Part shown: piece by piece, positions 1 through 8,962 of the stretch | How the letters are laid out: every line of letters begins with the position of its first letter | How positions within the stretch are numbered: the first letter of the stretch is position 1 | NCBI RefSeq assembly: GCF_024198175.1 | Contig: NZ_JAJVKV010000005.1 | Location: 1-64,000, forward strand | DNA length: 64,000 bases | Direction of reading: 5' to 3' | From: Pyxidicoccus xibeiensis | Lineage (GTDB): Bacteria; Myxococcota; Myxococcia; Myxococcales; Myxococcaceae | Translations under genes and position numbers: made by a program | Notes under the pieces: generated by a model | What the model was told of the DNA's origin: nothing | What the model saw: the letters and a program-made list of their open reading frames with translations, nothing else | The model's database searches: none

Positions 1-2
1 GA

Positions 3-1508
3 AGCGAGAGTTTGCAGGGGCTGTACCGCAACCAGTTCCAGCTGCTGCCCAAGGCGGTGCCGTTCCGTCCGAGGCGGCTGACGGCGCTGCCGCAGATAGC
101 GGGGCCGCAGACGGCGACGGTGACGGGCCCGGCGGGAGAGGAAATCCACACCGACGCGCACGGGCGCGTGAAGGTGCAGTTCCACTGGGACCGGGAGGGC
201 AAGAGGGACGAGAAGTCGTCGTGCTGGGTGCGGGTGGGGCAGCCGTGGGGCGGGCCGGCATGGGGCGACGTGTGGCTGCCGCGCATTGGGCAGGAGGTGA
301 TTGTGCGCTTCCTGGAGGGAGACCCGGACCGGCCGTTGGTGGCGGGGGCGGTGTACAACGGGGCCAATACGGTGCCGTACGCGCTGCCGGACGAGAAGAC
401 GAAGTCGACGCGCAAGAGTGCGTCGAGCCTGGGCAGCGACGGCTTCAACGAGGTGCGGGTGGAGGACGCGGCGGGGGAGGAGGAAGTCTTCACGCACGCG
501 CAGAAGGACGAGGACCTGCTCACCGAGGACAACAAGGAGCAGCTGGTGCAGGGGTACGAGGACCTGCTGGTGAAGAAGGACCGCAAGCGGACGGTGGAGG
601 GGAACCAGAAGCTGCACGTGGAGAAGGACGACGTGGGGGTGGTGGAGGGGAACCAGACGCTGCTGGTGCAGAAGAATCGCGACACCACCACCACGGGCAG
701 TCACGACGAGGCGGTGGAGGGCAACCAGGCGATGACGGTGGGCAAGAACATCACCGTGCTGGTGGCGCAGGGGACCATGGAGAGCGTGGGCGCGGCGAAG
801 GCGACCACCATCGGCGGCGGCTACAGCGTCAACGTGGCCCTGGTCTACAACGAAGCCACTGGCGGAGCGCGGCTGCTGCAGATTGGCGCCGCGCACACCG
901 AGTACATCGTCGGCAGCAAGCAGGAGACCGTCTCCAAGGACAAGCAGTCCAAGGTGATGGGTGACCAGGGCGCGCAGACCCGGGGCATGCTGACCATCAC
1001 CATCGGCAAGGACCTGACCGAGCAGGTGAAGAAGACCAGCAGCCTGTTCGTGGAGGGCCCCATCTCCGTGCTGGCGAAGAAGTTCGAGCTCAAGGCGGAC
1101 ACCTTCTCGCTCGCCGTCAACGAGAAGGAGTTCCTGCGCATCGAGAAGTCCGGGAACGTGACGCTGTCCGCCAACACGCTCACGCTCGAGGGCTCCGAGA
1201 TAAAGATGAAGGGCGCGAAGATAAAGAAGGAAGCCGCCGGCTCGCTCAAGGGGCTGACGCTCGAGAAGCAGGAGGTGGAGAGCCTGGTGGAGCCCAAGCC
1301 CGGCCCCGTCGAGTTCTCCCTCAAGGACCCCAAGGGCAAGCCCCTGGCCAACCAGAAGTTCGAGCTCACGCTGCCCGACGGCACCGTGAAGAAGGGCACG
1401 CTCGACGGCAGCGGCAAGGCGAAGCTGGAGGACATGCCCGCCGGCCAGTTCCAGCTCACCTTCCCCGAGCTGGAGAGCAGCCTCACCCGCCAGAAGTCCG
1501 ACGCCTGA
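3..1508 (+). CDS. vgrG: Type VI secretion tip protein VgrG, 3' part
   Basis: This is the C-terminal 501 codons of a VgrG spike protein; the frame is open at the left edge, so the start lies outside the window. VgrG trimers cap the Hcp tube of the type VI secretion system and carry effectors. Early residues read SLQGLYRNQF, followed by the OB-fold/gp5-like core with GRVKVQFHWDREG and the WGGPAWGDVWLPRIGQEVIVRFLEGDPDRPLV signature region (split here by family knowledge). After it comes a long run of short beta repeats of the type EGNQ-L-V-K, the gp5 needle-like beta helix. The last 65 residues form a separate domain with LKDPKGKPLANQKFEL, resembling the transthyretin-like extensions that VgrGs use to hold cargo. 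The LysM-amidohydrolase gene begins 49 bases downstream, consistent with a vgrG-effector pair. Family assignment is firm; cargo docking is inferred. Confidence 0.93.
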   Translation, partial: SESLQGLYRNQFQLLPKAVPFRPRRLTALPQIAGPQTATVTGPAGEEIHTDAHGRVKVQFHWDREGKRDEKSSCWVRVGQPWGGPAWGDVWLPRIGQEVIVRFLEGDPDRPLVAGAVYNGANTVPYALPDEKTKSTRKSASSLGSDGFNEVRVEDAAGEEEVFTHAQKDEDLLTEDNKEQLVQGYEDLLVKKDRKRTVEGNQKLHVEKDDVGVVEGNQTLLVQKNRDTTTTGSHDEAVEGNQAMTVGKNITVLVAQGTMESVGAAKATTIGGGYSVNVALVYNEATGGARLLQIGAAHTEYIVGSKQETVSKDKQSKVMGDQGAQTRGMLTITIGKDLTEQVKKTSSLFVEGPISVLAKKFELKADTFSLAVNEKEFLRIEKSGNVTLSANTLTLEGSEIKMKGAKIKKEAAGSLKGLTLEKQEVESLVEPKPGPVEFSLKDPKGKPLANQKFELTLPDGTVKKGTLDGSGKAKLEDMPAGQFQLTFPELESSLTRQKSDA

Positions 1509-1557
1509 GCCCCGCCCCCACCCGACGTTCCGTGCGACGCACACAGAGGGACGCAGC

Positions 1558-3678
1558 ATGAAGTCTTACAGCGTGAACGAGGGCGACACCCCCGACAGCA
1601 TCGCCCAGCGTTTCGGCTTCGAGAGCTGGAAGGTGGTCTACGACCACAAGGAGAACGCGCCGCTGCGCAAGCTGCGCGGCCCCAATGAAATCAAGCCCGG
1701 CGACGAGGTGATGATTCCCGTCCTGCCGGAGAAGGTGACGCTCAACGGCGGCGCCCCCAGCAGCTTCGTCGCCGACCCGGGCGCGAAGAAGTGGCCGCCC
1801 GTCGTCTTCGACGCGCACATGCACATCCAGAGCGGCAACTGCACGCCGCTGCCGCCCATCTACGGCCTGCTCGGCGAGCGCGTGGGCGCCCTGGCCGTGT
1901 TCGGCAAGCTGCACGCGTCTCGCGGCGTGGTGAATGCCTTCGGGCGCGCGGCGGCGTGGATCCACCGCATCCCCATTGCGCCCATCTCCCGGATGATGCC
2001 GCTCATCGGCGAGTGGTCCTGCCTGCCCACCAACGACATCGGCCACCGCACCGTCAAGCACAACGACAAGCTCATCAAGAGCACGTACCCCCGCTTCGAC
2101 AGCGCGATGCGGCTGGCCACCGACGCCGAGGACAACTACCTGGGCATGTCCATCGTCCTCACCATGGACATGGACTACTGCCACATGGATGGCTACTGGG
2201 GCGTGCCCATCTACCAGGAGGACCCGGAGACGGGCGCCGTCTTCCACTACGAGCGGCGCAGCGGGGTGCCGGAGTACAAGGGCAAGGCGGTGGAGATCCC
2301 CGACAGCGAGTGGGTGCTCCACGAGACGTGGGAGCAGCAGCGCGAGCTCACGGAGGAGGTCGCCGTCACGCACCCCTTCCGCATGCTGCCCATGTATCAC
2401 TACGAGCCCCGGCGCTACCTGAAGGCGGAGCCCTGGGACGAGCCCTTCGCCCAGGTGGCCACGCCGTCCAAGCCCGGGCTCTACGTGGGCTTCAAGATGT
2501 ACTCGTCGCAGGGGTACATGCCGTCGGACTTCAAGAACACGCTGCCGGACGGCACGCAGCGGCTGCCGCACCTGAAGGACTTCTTCTCCCGGTGCGCCAG
2601 CGAGGGCATCCCGGTGATGACCCACTGCACGCCGTCGGGCTTCTACACGCACCAGCGGCGCTTCTTCCTCGACCTGGAGCCGGACGCGGCGAAGCGCAAG
2701 AAGTACACGCCGGACTCCGGGCCGGTGCTCGAGGCGCTCGCCACGTTCCGCAAGGAGCGGACCCGCTTCAAGAAGGACCTCAAGGACTCGCGGAAGATGG
2801 AGGAGGCCCGGCTCAGCGCGAAGGAGCTGCTCAAGTCCTATCGCAAGCAGGTCCAGCAGGAGCGGCTGCGCTACTTCAAGGACCACTACATCCACCCGGA
2901 GGCGTGGCGCTCGCTGCTCGCGGAGGTGCCCTCCCTGAAGGTCTGCCTGGCCCACTTCGCGTCGGACGAGGCCATCTGGATGCGCGGGCTGCGCAAGGCC
3001 CTCAAGGACAAGCCGGGGCTCCAGGAGGAGGACCCCAAGGACCGCAAGGCCGAGGAGCGCCTCATCTCCGAATGGGAGAAGGAGCAGAAGGACAAGGGCC
3101 TCTCCCTGGACCACTTCCTCGACGGGGACGGGCTCGTCTACGAGAAGGACTGGATCGACTCCATCGTGAAGCTCTGCGCCGACTACGAGAACGTCTACAC
3201 GGACATCTCGTACCTGCCGCTCGTCAGCCGCTTCCCGCTGGGGCGCAAGTACCCCTACTGGAAGAAGCTGGCCGAGGTGCTGGAGTCGAACCCGAAGATG
3301 TTGGACCGGGTGATGTTCGGCACCGACTGGTACATGGTGCTCGGGGACTCGGTGAAGTACGACAAGTGGATCGAGGACTCCGTCACCGGCCTGGAAGAGG
3401 TGTCGAAGTACCTGAAGAAGCAGGGCAAGGGCATCAACCTCTTCCACCAGTTCGCCATCGTGAATCCGCTGCGGTTCTACCGGATGACGGAGGTGGCGCC
3501 GCAGGTGAAGGCGGCGCTGGAAGAGGAGATTCCCAAGCGGGAGACGCGCAAGAAGAAGCAGGACAAGCTGAAGGAGCAGCTCAACCGCAACTACGCCATC
3601 CTCATGCGCGCCCAGGAGCCCCTGGCGGAGCTGAAGAAGGACGAACACGCGCCCGAGACGGGCTTCCGGTTCATCTGA
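1558..3678 (+). CDS. LysM and amidohydrolase domain protein, probable type VI effector
   Basis: A 706-residue protein with an N-terminal LysM module (about residues 1-55, MKSYSVNEGDTPDSIAQRFG ending in an IKPGDEVMIPV strand) fused to a TIM-barrel metal-dependent hydrolase of the amidohydrolase_2 type. Candidate metal ligands are visible: H87 and H89 in DAHMHIQ, H356 in MTHCTPSG, H466 in LAHFASDE and D590 in GTDWY. A charged, Lys/Glu-rich helical insertion lies between about residues 385 and 440, and the C-terminus is again Lys-rich. No signal peptide is present, so export would need another route. A ribosome site (gaggga) precedes the ATG. Location directly after vgrG and the LysM module (peptidoglycan or VgrG-tip binding in other T6SS cargo) suggest an effector; the substrate is unknown. 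It could instead be a cytoplasmic enzyme that is merely co-located. Confidence 0.8.
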   Translation: MKSYSVNEGDTPDSIAQRFGFESWKVVYDHKENAPLRKLRGPNEIKPGDEVMIPVLPEKVTLNGGAPSSFVADPGAKKWPPVVFDAHMHIQSGNCTPLPPIYGLLGERVGALAVFGKLHASRGVVNAFGRAAAWIHRIPIAPISRMMPLIGEWSCLPTNDIGHRTVKHNDKLIKSTYPRFDSAMRLATDAEDNYLGMSIVLTMDMDYCHMDGYWGVPIYQEDPETGAVFHYERRSGVPEYKGKAVEIPDSEWVLHETWEQQRELTEEVAVTHPFRMLPMYHYEPRRYLKAEPWDEPFAQVATPSKPGLYVGFKMYSSQGYMPSDFKNTLPDGTQRLPHLKDFFSRCASEGIPVMTHCTPSGFYTHQRRFFLDLEPDAAKRKKYTPDSGPVLEALATFRKERTRFKKDLKDSRKMEEARLSAKELLKSYRKQVQQERLRYFKDHYIHPEAWRSLLAEVPSLKVCLAHFASDEAIWMRGLRKALKDKPGLQEEDPKDRKAEERLISEWEKEQKDKGLSLDHFLDGDGLVYEKDWIDSIVKLCADYENVYTDISYLPLVSRFPLGRKYPYWKKLAEVLESNPKMLDRVMFGTDWYMVLGDSVKYDKWIEDSVTGLEEVSKYLKKQGKGINLFHQFAIVNPLRFYRMTEVAPQVKAALEEEIPKRETRKKKQDKLKEQLNRNYAILMRAQEPLAELKKDEHAPETGFRFI

Positions 3679-3708
3679 CGCGGCGCGAGCGCGGACCCAG
3701 GCCCACCC

Positions 3709-4794
3709 ATGAGTGAAATCCCCCTGCTGTCGAGCGACTGGCCGGAGCCGCTGGCTCCGAGCCGCTACGCCCTCCCGGTGCCGCTGGAGGAGCTGCGCAT
3801 CATCACCCCGGCGGCGGTGCCCAACTCCGTGGCCGCGGTGGGGCTGGACGAGAAGCTCTACCGGTGGGAGTTCGCCGCGGGCGAGGTGCGCGCCACCGAG
3901 GTGGACCGCGAGTACGTGGAGCAGGTGGCCGGCGGCCTCTTCCAGGCCTTCGGCCCGGCGCTGCTGCCGGGAGAGACGGCCTACCTCCAGAGCCGCCGCA
4001 TCGTGCTCTACCAGGTGCCCAACCGCATGGTGCGCGAGTACCGCGTGGCGGGCCTCAACGAGCTGGCCATGGCGGCCCAGTGGCTGACGACGAAGCCGCA
4101 GCAGGTGGCGGTGCTGCTCAAGGACACGTCGAAGTATGGCCAGGGGCGCCGGCTGGACTGGCGGCTGCGCACCTTCGAGCTGGGCCTCAATGGCGTGAAG
4201 CGGCAGGGCGTGGTGGAGCTGGGCTCGCGGCCCGCGCCGACGTTCGCCTGGTCCGCCGGGCACGGGCGGGTGGCGCTGGTGAAGGAGGACGGGCAGCTGG
4301 CCCTCTTCGACGCCGCGCTCAAGCCCGTGGCGTCTCCGCTGGTGGCCGCCATCACCGCGATGCTCCAGGACTCCCGCCGCGTGGTCTCCGTGCGGCTGCA
4401 CCCGCGTGAGGAGCTGCTCGTGCTCGGCGTGGTGGAGCGGGACGACGCGGGCCGCTCGCACCACCTGCTGTGGCGGGCCTCCATGGAGGAGGGCAAGCCG
4501 CTGGTGCTCCCTCTCGCGCGCTTCCCCACGCTGGAGTCGCTGACGGTGGGGCCCTTCTCTCCGACGGGGGAGTACGTCTGCTACGCGGCGGACCTGGGGC
4601 CGCGCATGCGCCTCTTCGTCCAGAAGGTGGAGGGGACGCCGGGGGTGCCCGTGGCGCTCGGCGCGGTGGAGTCGCCCAGGCTCATCGACTGGGCGCGCGA
4701 GCCGCTGGCCCTCATCGCCGTGGACGAGGAGCCCGAGGCGCTCCTGCACTGGAACCTGGAGAAGCTTCCCGGCGCGAAGGGGAAGAGCCCCTAG
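3709..4794 (+). CDS. Hypothetical protein, possible beta-propeller, third gene of the VgrG unit
   Basis: A 361-residue protein that I do not recognise. It has no signal peptide or membrane segment. The sequence is dominated by short alternating hydrophobic strands with turns such as AAVGLDEKLYRWEF, RRIVLYQVPNRMV, GRVALVKEDGQLALFD and LIDWAREPLALIAVDE, a pattern typical of WD-like or other beta-propeller folds. It begins 30 bases after the LysM-amidohydrolase gene on the same strand and probably shares its transcript. In a type VI context it could be an immunity protein, an adaptor or a chaperone for that putative effector; nothing in the sequence decides between these. Its stop codon overlaps the stop codon of the convergent glycerate kinase gene within the tetranucleotide CTAG at 4791-4794. 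Confidence 0.75.
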   Translation: MSEIPLLSSDWPEPLAPSRYALPVPLEELRIITPAAVPNSVAAVGLDEKLYRWEFAAGEVRATEVDREYVEQVAGGLFQAFGPALLPGETAYLQSRRIVLYQVPNRMVREYRVAGLNELAMAAQWLTTKPQQVAVLLKDTSKYGQGRRLDWRLRTFELGLNGVKRQGVVELGSRPAPTFAWSAGHGRVALVKEDGQLALFDAALKPVASPLVAAITAMLQDSRRVVSVRLHPREELLVLGVVERDDAGRSHHLLWRASMEEGKPLVLPLARFPTLESLTVGPFSPTGEYVCYAADLGPRMRLFVQKVEGTPGVPVALGAVESPRLIDWAREPLALIAVDEEPEALLHWNLEKLPGAKGKSP

Positions 4795-5909
4795 CGTCCG
4801 CCCTTGAGGCGCGCCGCGGACCAGCGCGCGGCGGCCTCGCAGAGCACCTTCGAGGCCGGCTCTCCCGGCTGGGCCTGGGAGGTCAGGTCCACCACCTCGT
4901 GGAAGAGGTCCAGCTCCAGTCCGTCCGAGCGGTCCACGCAGCCCGCGAAGAGCACCACCGGCGTGCCGTGCTCGCGGGCCAGCCGCGCCAGCCCTCCGGG
5001 GCCCTTGCCCATGGACGTCTGCCGGTCGAAGCGCCCCTCGCCCGTCAGCACCACGTCCGCCAGCAGCACCCGCCGCTCCAGGCCCAGCGCTCGCGACACC
5101 AGCTCGTAGCCGGGCACCAGCCTCGCCCCCAGCAGCGCCGCCAGCCCGAAGCCGAAGCCTCCCGCCGCGCCCGTCCCGGGCCAGCCCACCGCCATGGCGC
5201 CGACCACCGCCGACAGGTGCGCCAGCGCCGCCTCGAGCTCGTCCACCGCCGCCGCGTCCGCCCCCTTCTGGGGCCCGAAGAGGCGCGCGGCCCCGTCCGC
5301 CCCCAGCAGCGGCGCCGTGACGTCCGTGGCGCCCAGCAGCTCCACCACGCCCAGCCGGGGATGGCGGCCGCTCGCGTCCACCGTGGCGAGCCCGGCCAGC
5401 GCGGCGCCTCCGGGCTCCAGCGGCTGCCCCTTCGCATCCAGGAAGCGGTAGCCCAGCGCCGCCAGCGCGCCCGTGCCGCCGTCCGTGGTGGCGCTGCCTC
5501 CCAGCCCGACGATGAGGCGCTCGCAGCCCGCGTCCAGCGCCGCGCGCATCAGCTCGCCCGTGCCGTACGTGGACGCACGCCGCGCGTCCCTCGCCTCCGG
5601 CGCCAGCAGCGACAGGCCCGACGCCGCCGCCATCTCCACCACGGCCGTGCGCCCGTCCTCCACCAGCGCCCAGCACGCCTCCACCGGCTCGCCCAGCGGC
5701 CCGCGCACCACCTGCCGGCGACGCTCGCCGCGCGTGCCCGCCAGCAGCGCGTCCACCGTGCCGGGGCCGCCGTCCGCCAGCGGCGCGACGTCCAGCACCA
5801 CCTCCGGCGAGGACTCGCGGATGCCCTTCGCCATCGCCTCCGCGGCTTCCGCGGCGGTGAGCGTTCCCTTGAACTCCTGCGGCGCGACGAGCCAGCGGGG
5901 AGAAATCAC
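4791..5909 (-). CDS. Glycerate kinase, type 1 (GlxK/GarK family)
   Basis: A 372-residue glycerate kinase phosphorylating D-glycerate, feeding glyoxylate or serine breakdown into glycolysis. Family signatures are clear: APQEFKGTLTAAEAA at the N-terminus, PLADGGPGTVDALL, GLGGSATTDGGTGALAALG in the middle, and TGEGRFDRQTSMGKGP near the C-terminus. I place the start at the GTG at 5909, giving VISPRWLVAPQEFKG, which matches the usual family N-terminus; the frame stays open further upstream but that part reads through the preceding lipoprotein gene. The GTG overlaps the TGA of that lipoprotein gene in the sequence GTGA, so translation is probably coupled. Which hydroxyl is phosphorylated (2- or 3-) cannot be told from the sequence. 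Confidence 0.92.
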   Translation of the reverse strand: MISPRWLVAPQEFKGTLTAAEAAEAMAKGIRESSPEVVLDVAPLADGGPGTVDALLAGTRGERRRQVVRGPLGEPVEACWALVEDGRTAVVEMAAASGLSLLAPEARDARRASTYGTGELMRAALDAGCERLIVGLGGSATTDGGTGALAALGYRFLDAKGQPLEPGGAALAGLATVDASGRHPRLGVVELLGATDVTAPLLGADGAARLFGPQKGADAAAVDELEAALAHLSAVVGAMAVGWPGTGAAGGFGFGLAALLGARLVPGYELVSRALGLERRVLLADVVLTGEGRFDRQTSMGKGPGGLARLAREHGTPVVLFAGCVDRSDGLELDLFHEVVDLTSQAQPGEPASKVLCEAAARWSAARLKGGR

Positions 5910-6280
5910 GGTGAAGGCTCCGGCGCCTTCCGGGGCACGTCCGACGTCGACACCGCCGGCCGCACGTCCAGCCCGCCCTCCGGCAGGGCCAGTGCCTCGC
6001 ACCGCTCGCTCACGCCACTCTCCACGCAGCGCTCGTCCGAGCGGCACTGGCCACGGCAGGGCAGGGCCAGGCAGTAGCCGGTGGCCGAGTCACAGGTGGT
6101 GCCCGACGGACAGGCCGCGTAGCAGCCACCCCCGGCGCGCTCCACCGCCGCGCTGCCCATGGCGATGCCCGTGTTGATGAGCGCGCTCGCAACAGCCCCC
6201 TCCGACCCCCGGCAGCCTCCGGCGACGGCCAGAACCCATGCCGCCACGATGAGCCCCCGCCGCGTCCCTGCCGCCCTCAT
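5906..6280 (-). CDS. Small cysteine-rich lipoprotein
   Basis: A 124-residue protein starting at an ATG preceded by a good ribosome site (aggag). The N-terminus has two arginines, a hydrophobic stretch LIVAAWVLAVAGG and a cysteine at about residue 24, which fits a type II lipoprotein signal. The mature part has about ten cysteines in spaced pairs (CYAACPSGTTC, GYCLALPCRGQC, ERC), like the small disulfide-rich modules common on myxobacterial cell surface proteins. Its 3' end overlaps the start of the glycerate kinase gene by four bases. No enzymatic function can be assigned. Confidence 0.7.
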   Translation of the reverse strand: MRAAGTRRGLIVAAWVLAVAGGCRGSEGAVASALINTGIAMGSAAVERAGGGCYAACPSGTTCDSATGYCLALPCRGQCRSDERCVESGVSERCEALALPEGGLDVRPAVSTSDVPRKAPEPSP

Positions 6281-6528
6281 CGTAATTCTCCTGCCATGGC
6301 CCACGGCCCGGCATAACACTCCCGCCGCGATTCTGATCCTCGCTTTCGATGGCCCTCGCTTCGCTTCCCGCACCCAGGCGCTCTGTTGTTCCTGAATTCC
6401 CGCCCTGCCACGAGTCAGGACGCGAAAATCAGGGGGTCGGCAGTGACACAGCGTGCATGCCGGCGGCAGTGGCGCCGTTCGAGAGGTGCGCACCCCGCGC
6501 GCCTTCGCAACCTGCCCTGCGGGCGCCG

Positions 6529-7023
6529 TCAGGTGTCTTCCGGAGTCCCCGCGGCCCGGGCCTCGGCGTGCCACTCGAGCAGGGGGCGCGGGGCCTTCAG
6601 CGCGGGGGCCACGCGCTCGGAGATGCGCTCCAGCCGCTCCAGCAGCGAGCCCACCGCCTCCGCCGGCTGGCGCGCCGGCCCGCGGATGCGCTCGCAGAAG
6701 AAGGTGCGGCAGCCGAAGGGCCGGTCCGCGTACACCGTGCAGCGCAGGCCCGCCGCGTCCAGGTAGGGACAGCCCCCGTCCCCGCGCGGCGGCGGCAGCG
6801 GACGGCCCCGCGACAGCAGCTCCCACTCCGGCTGCCACAGCCACGGCTGACGGCCCGTGCGCGCCAGCTGGCAGCACTCGCCACTGGCCGGACACGAGTA
6901 GGGCGCGTACGCCGCGTCCGCCTGGCGGTAGACGGTGCGCGTCTCCTTCAGCGCGCGCTCCCGCTCCCGGGTGCCGCCCGTCGGTGACTCGTCGTCCTGC
7001 TCGTCCCAGTCCCGCGTCCGCAT
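6529..7023 (-). CDS. YkgJ-family CxxxxC metal-cluster protein
   Basis: A 164-residue protein with the cysteine pattern of the YkgJ/UPF0153 family (annotated as zinc- or iron-chelating): CPASGECC near residue 45, a GGCPYLD cysteine, LRCTVYADRPFGCRTFFC with three more. The family's first CxxxxC pair binds a metal; its cellular role is poorly defined. The start at 7023 follows a gggag ribosome site; a longer open frame exists upstream in the same frame but overlaps the methyltransferase gene and is not supported. The gene ends 29 bases downstream of, and on the same strand as, the RlmI-like gene, suggesting co-transcription. Confidence 0.8.
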   Translation of the reverse strand: MRTRDWDEQDDESPTGGTRERERALKETRTVYRQADAAYAPYSCPASGECCQLARTGRQPWLWQPEWELLSRGRPLPPPRGDGGCPYLDAAGLRCTVYADRPFGCRTFFCERIRGPARQPAEAVGSLLERLERISERVAPALKAPRPLLEWHAEARAAGTPEDT

Positions 7024-7051
7024 GTCACCGGTGCTCCCTCGCGCCCTGGCT

Positions 7052-8350
7052 TCACAGCACCCGGAGCACGAAGCACTTGAGGTAGCGCGTCTCGCGCAGG
7101 TTGAGCAGCACCGGGTGGTCCCGGCCCGCGCCGCGCCGTTCGATGATTTGCACCCGCCGGCGCGCGTCCGCGGCGGCCGAGGCCAGCATGTCCTCGAAGC
7201 CCTGCTCGTCCACGTGGTACGTGCAGGAGGCGCTGATGAGGATGCCGCCGGGCCTGAGCAGCTGCATGGCGCGCAGGTTGATTTCCTTGTACCCGCGCAG
7301 CGCCGCGGCGATGGCGTCCTTGTTCTTCGCGAAGGACGGCGGGTCCAGGACGATGGTGTCGAAGTGCTTCCCGTCGTCCACCGCGTCGCGCAGGAAGTCG
7401 AACGCGTTGGCCACCACCACGTCCAGGTTGGTGAGCTTGTTGGAAGCCGCGTTCTCCTTGAGCTGCGCCGCCGCCGACTCCGAGATTTCAATCGCCGTCA
7501 CGTGCTTCGCCCGCGTCGCGAGCTGGAGCGCGAAGCCGCCCACGTACGAGAAGCAGTCCAGCGCCTCGCCATGCGCGTAGTGCGCCGCCATGACGTGGTT
7601 CTCCCGCTGGTCCAGGAACGCGCCCGTCTTCTGGCCCTCGAGCAGGTCCGCGCGCATGCGCACCAGGCCCTCGTCGAAGGACACCGGGCCGGGCGCCTCG
7701 CCGCGCAGGACGCCCTTCTCCGGGGTGAGCCCCTCCAGGTTGCGCACGCCCACGTCCGAGCGGTTGATGATGCCGCGCGGGCGGAACTGCTCCTGCAGCA
7801 GGTCCACGAGGAGCGCCTTGCGCTGCTCGGTGGCGGGCACCAGGAACTGCACGCTGAGCCAGTCGCCGTACCGGTCCACCACCAGGCCCGGAATCCCGTC
7901 CGCCTCGCCGTGCACCACGCGGTACGTGGCCTCGCCCGGCAGCGCGCGGCGGCGCAGTTCGTCCGCGGACAGGAGGCGCTGGCGGAAGAAGTCCGCGTCC
8001 ACCGCCACGTCCTCGAACGTGAGCCAGCGCAGCGAAATCTTCGACTGCTTCGAATAGAAGGCCTTGCCGAGGAACCAGCCGCGGCCGTCCGTCACCCGCA
8101 CCACCTCACCGCCGGCGAGGGCCGGGTCGCCGTTGAGGTCGGCGCGATATATCCACGGGTGGCCGGCCTGCCAGCGCTCCACGCCCCGGCGCACCAGCGA
8201 CACCTGGGGCAGGCCGTCGGGCGCGATGTCGGGCGTGGTGCGGTCCGGAGCGGGCTTCTCGGGACGGGCGTGGTGGGGGCGGCCCCGGCCCTGGGCGGGA
8301 GGGGGACGGCCACCGCGCTGGGAATTCGGGGGCTTGGAGGAGGTCGGCAT
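7052..8350 (-). CDS. rlmI: RlmI-type class I rRNA (cytosine-C5) methyltransferase
   Basis: A 432-residue SAM-dependent methyltransferase matching the RlmI/YccW architecture: a basic, Pro/Arg-rich N-terminal tail of about 45 residues that looks disordered, a PUA-like RNA-binding domain (VRRGVERWQAGHPWIYRADL), a central EEHEE-like domain, then the Rossmann methyltransferase. Visible motifs are ALDCFSYVGGFAL (SAM motif I), the acidic AIEISESA strand end, IVLDPPSFAKNK (motif IV) and LISASCTYHV, whose Cys fits the catalytic position of the family. In E. coli RlmI makes m5C1962 in 23S rRNA; the exact target here is inferred by homology. I chose the ATG at 8350; an alternative start at 8374 would lengthen the tail by eight residues. 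Confidence 0.88.
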   Translation of the reverse strand: MPTSSKPPNSQRGGRPPPAQGRGRPHHARPEKPAPDRTTPDIAPDGLPQVSLVRRGVERWQAGHPWIYRADLNGDPALAGGEVVRVTDGRGWFLGKAFYSKQSKISLRWLTFEDVAVDADFFRQRLLSADELRRRALPGEATYRVVHGEADGIPGLVVDRYGDWLSVQFLVPATEQRKALLVDLLQEQFRPRGIINRSDVGVRNLEGLTPEKGVLRGEAPGPVSFDEGLVRMRADLLEGQKTGAFLDQRENHVMAAHYAHGEALDCFSYVGGFALQLATRAKHVTAIEISESAAAQLKENAASNKLTNLDVVVANAFDFLRDAVDDGKHFDTIVLDPPSFAKNKDAIAAALRGYKEINLRAMQLLRPGGILISASCTYHVDEQGFEDMLASAAADARRRVQIIERRGAGRDHPVLLNLRETRYLKCFVLRVL

Positions 8351-8379
8351 GGCGTTCGCGGCGTATACTCGCAACCCGC

Positions 8380-8910
8380 GTGAGATACGAGTTGCTCCTC
8401 CAGACGATGACTCCGGGCACGCCCTACGAGGCGGCGCGGGTGGATGCCCTCCTCTCCGAGCGGCAGGTGTCCGCCCGCCCGGACGGCGTGCGCGTGTGGC
8501 GCCTGCGCAGCGGTGAGGTGGAAGTGGGCGAGCTGCGCGAGGGCGGCCAGGTGGTGGCCACCGAGCTGCGCGTGCCGCTCTCCGACCGGCCGGACCTGAT
8601 GCGCGAGCTGCTGGGCGAGGCCGCGGCCCTGGCGACGGCGGCCGGGGCCCGGCTGGTGGACCCGCAGCTCGGCCGCTCCCTGGCCGCGACGGATGACGGC
8701 GTGGTGGTGGAGCAGTACGGCCGCACCGCGCGCTACGCGGCCGAGGTGGCCGGCCTGCCCGAGGCCATGGGGACGGGGAGCTACGCGGCGACGTCCCAGG
8801 AGTCGCGGGGCTTCCAGCCGTCGGGCCGCTTCTTCCTCATCGCCATCGGCGTCTTCTTCGCCCTGTACCTGGTGGTGGACTCGCTGCTGTCGAAGCTCAA
8901 CGGGAGCTGA
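8380..8910 (+). CDS. Hypothetical protein with C-terminal membrane anchor
   Basis: A 176-residue protein beginning at a GTG, divergent from the RlmI-like gene with only about 30 bases between their starts. The first 140 residues are soluble alpha/beta with a conserved-looking RVPLSDRPDLMRELL segment; the last 30 residues contain one clear transmembrane helix (FFLIAIGVFFALYLVVDSLL) before a short basic tail, so the body is probably cytoplasmic and tail-anchored. I do not recognise a family. The sequence resembles other myxobacterial conserved hypotheticals in composition only. It ends 52 bases before fxsA on the same strand. Confidence 0.7.
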   Translation: MRYELLLQTMTPGTPYEAARVDALLSERQVSARPDGVRVWRLRSGEVEVGELREGGQVVATELRVPLSDRPDLMRELLGEAAALATAAGARLVDPQLGRSLAATDDGVVVEQYGRTARYAAEVAGLPEAMGTGSYAATSQESRGFQPSGRFFLIAIGVFFALYLVVDSLLSKLNGS

Positions 8911-8962
8911 GCGCCAGTCCGGTTCTCCGGCAGGGCCTCCTCCGGCGCGTTAGGGTGGGGGC

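Noticed and set aside
1483..5676. A minus-strand open frame of almost 1400 codons opposite the LysM-amidohydrolase and kinase region
   Set aside because: It lies opposite well supported genes, is composed mainly of Arg, Gly, Ala, Val and His with no domain, and arises from high GC at third positions of the true genes.
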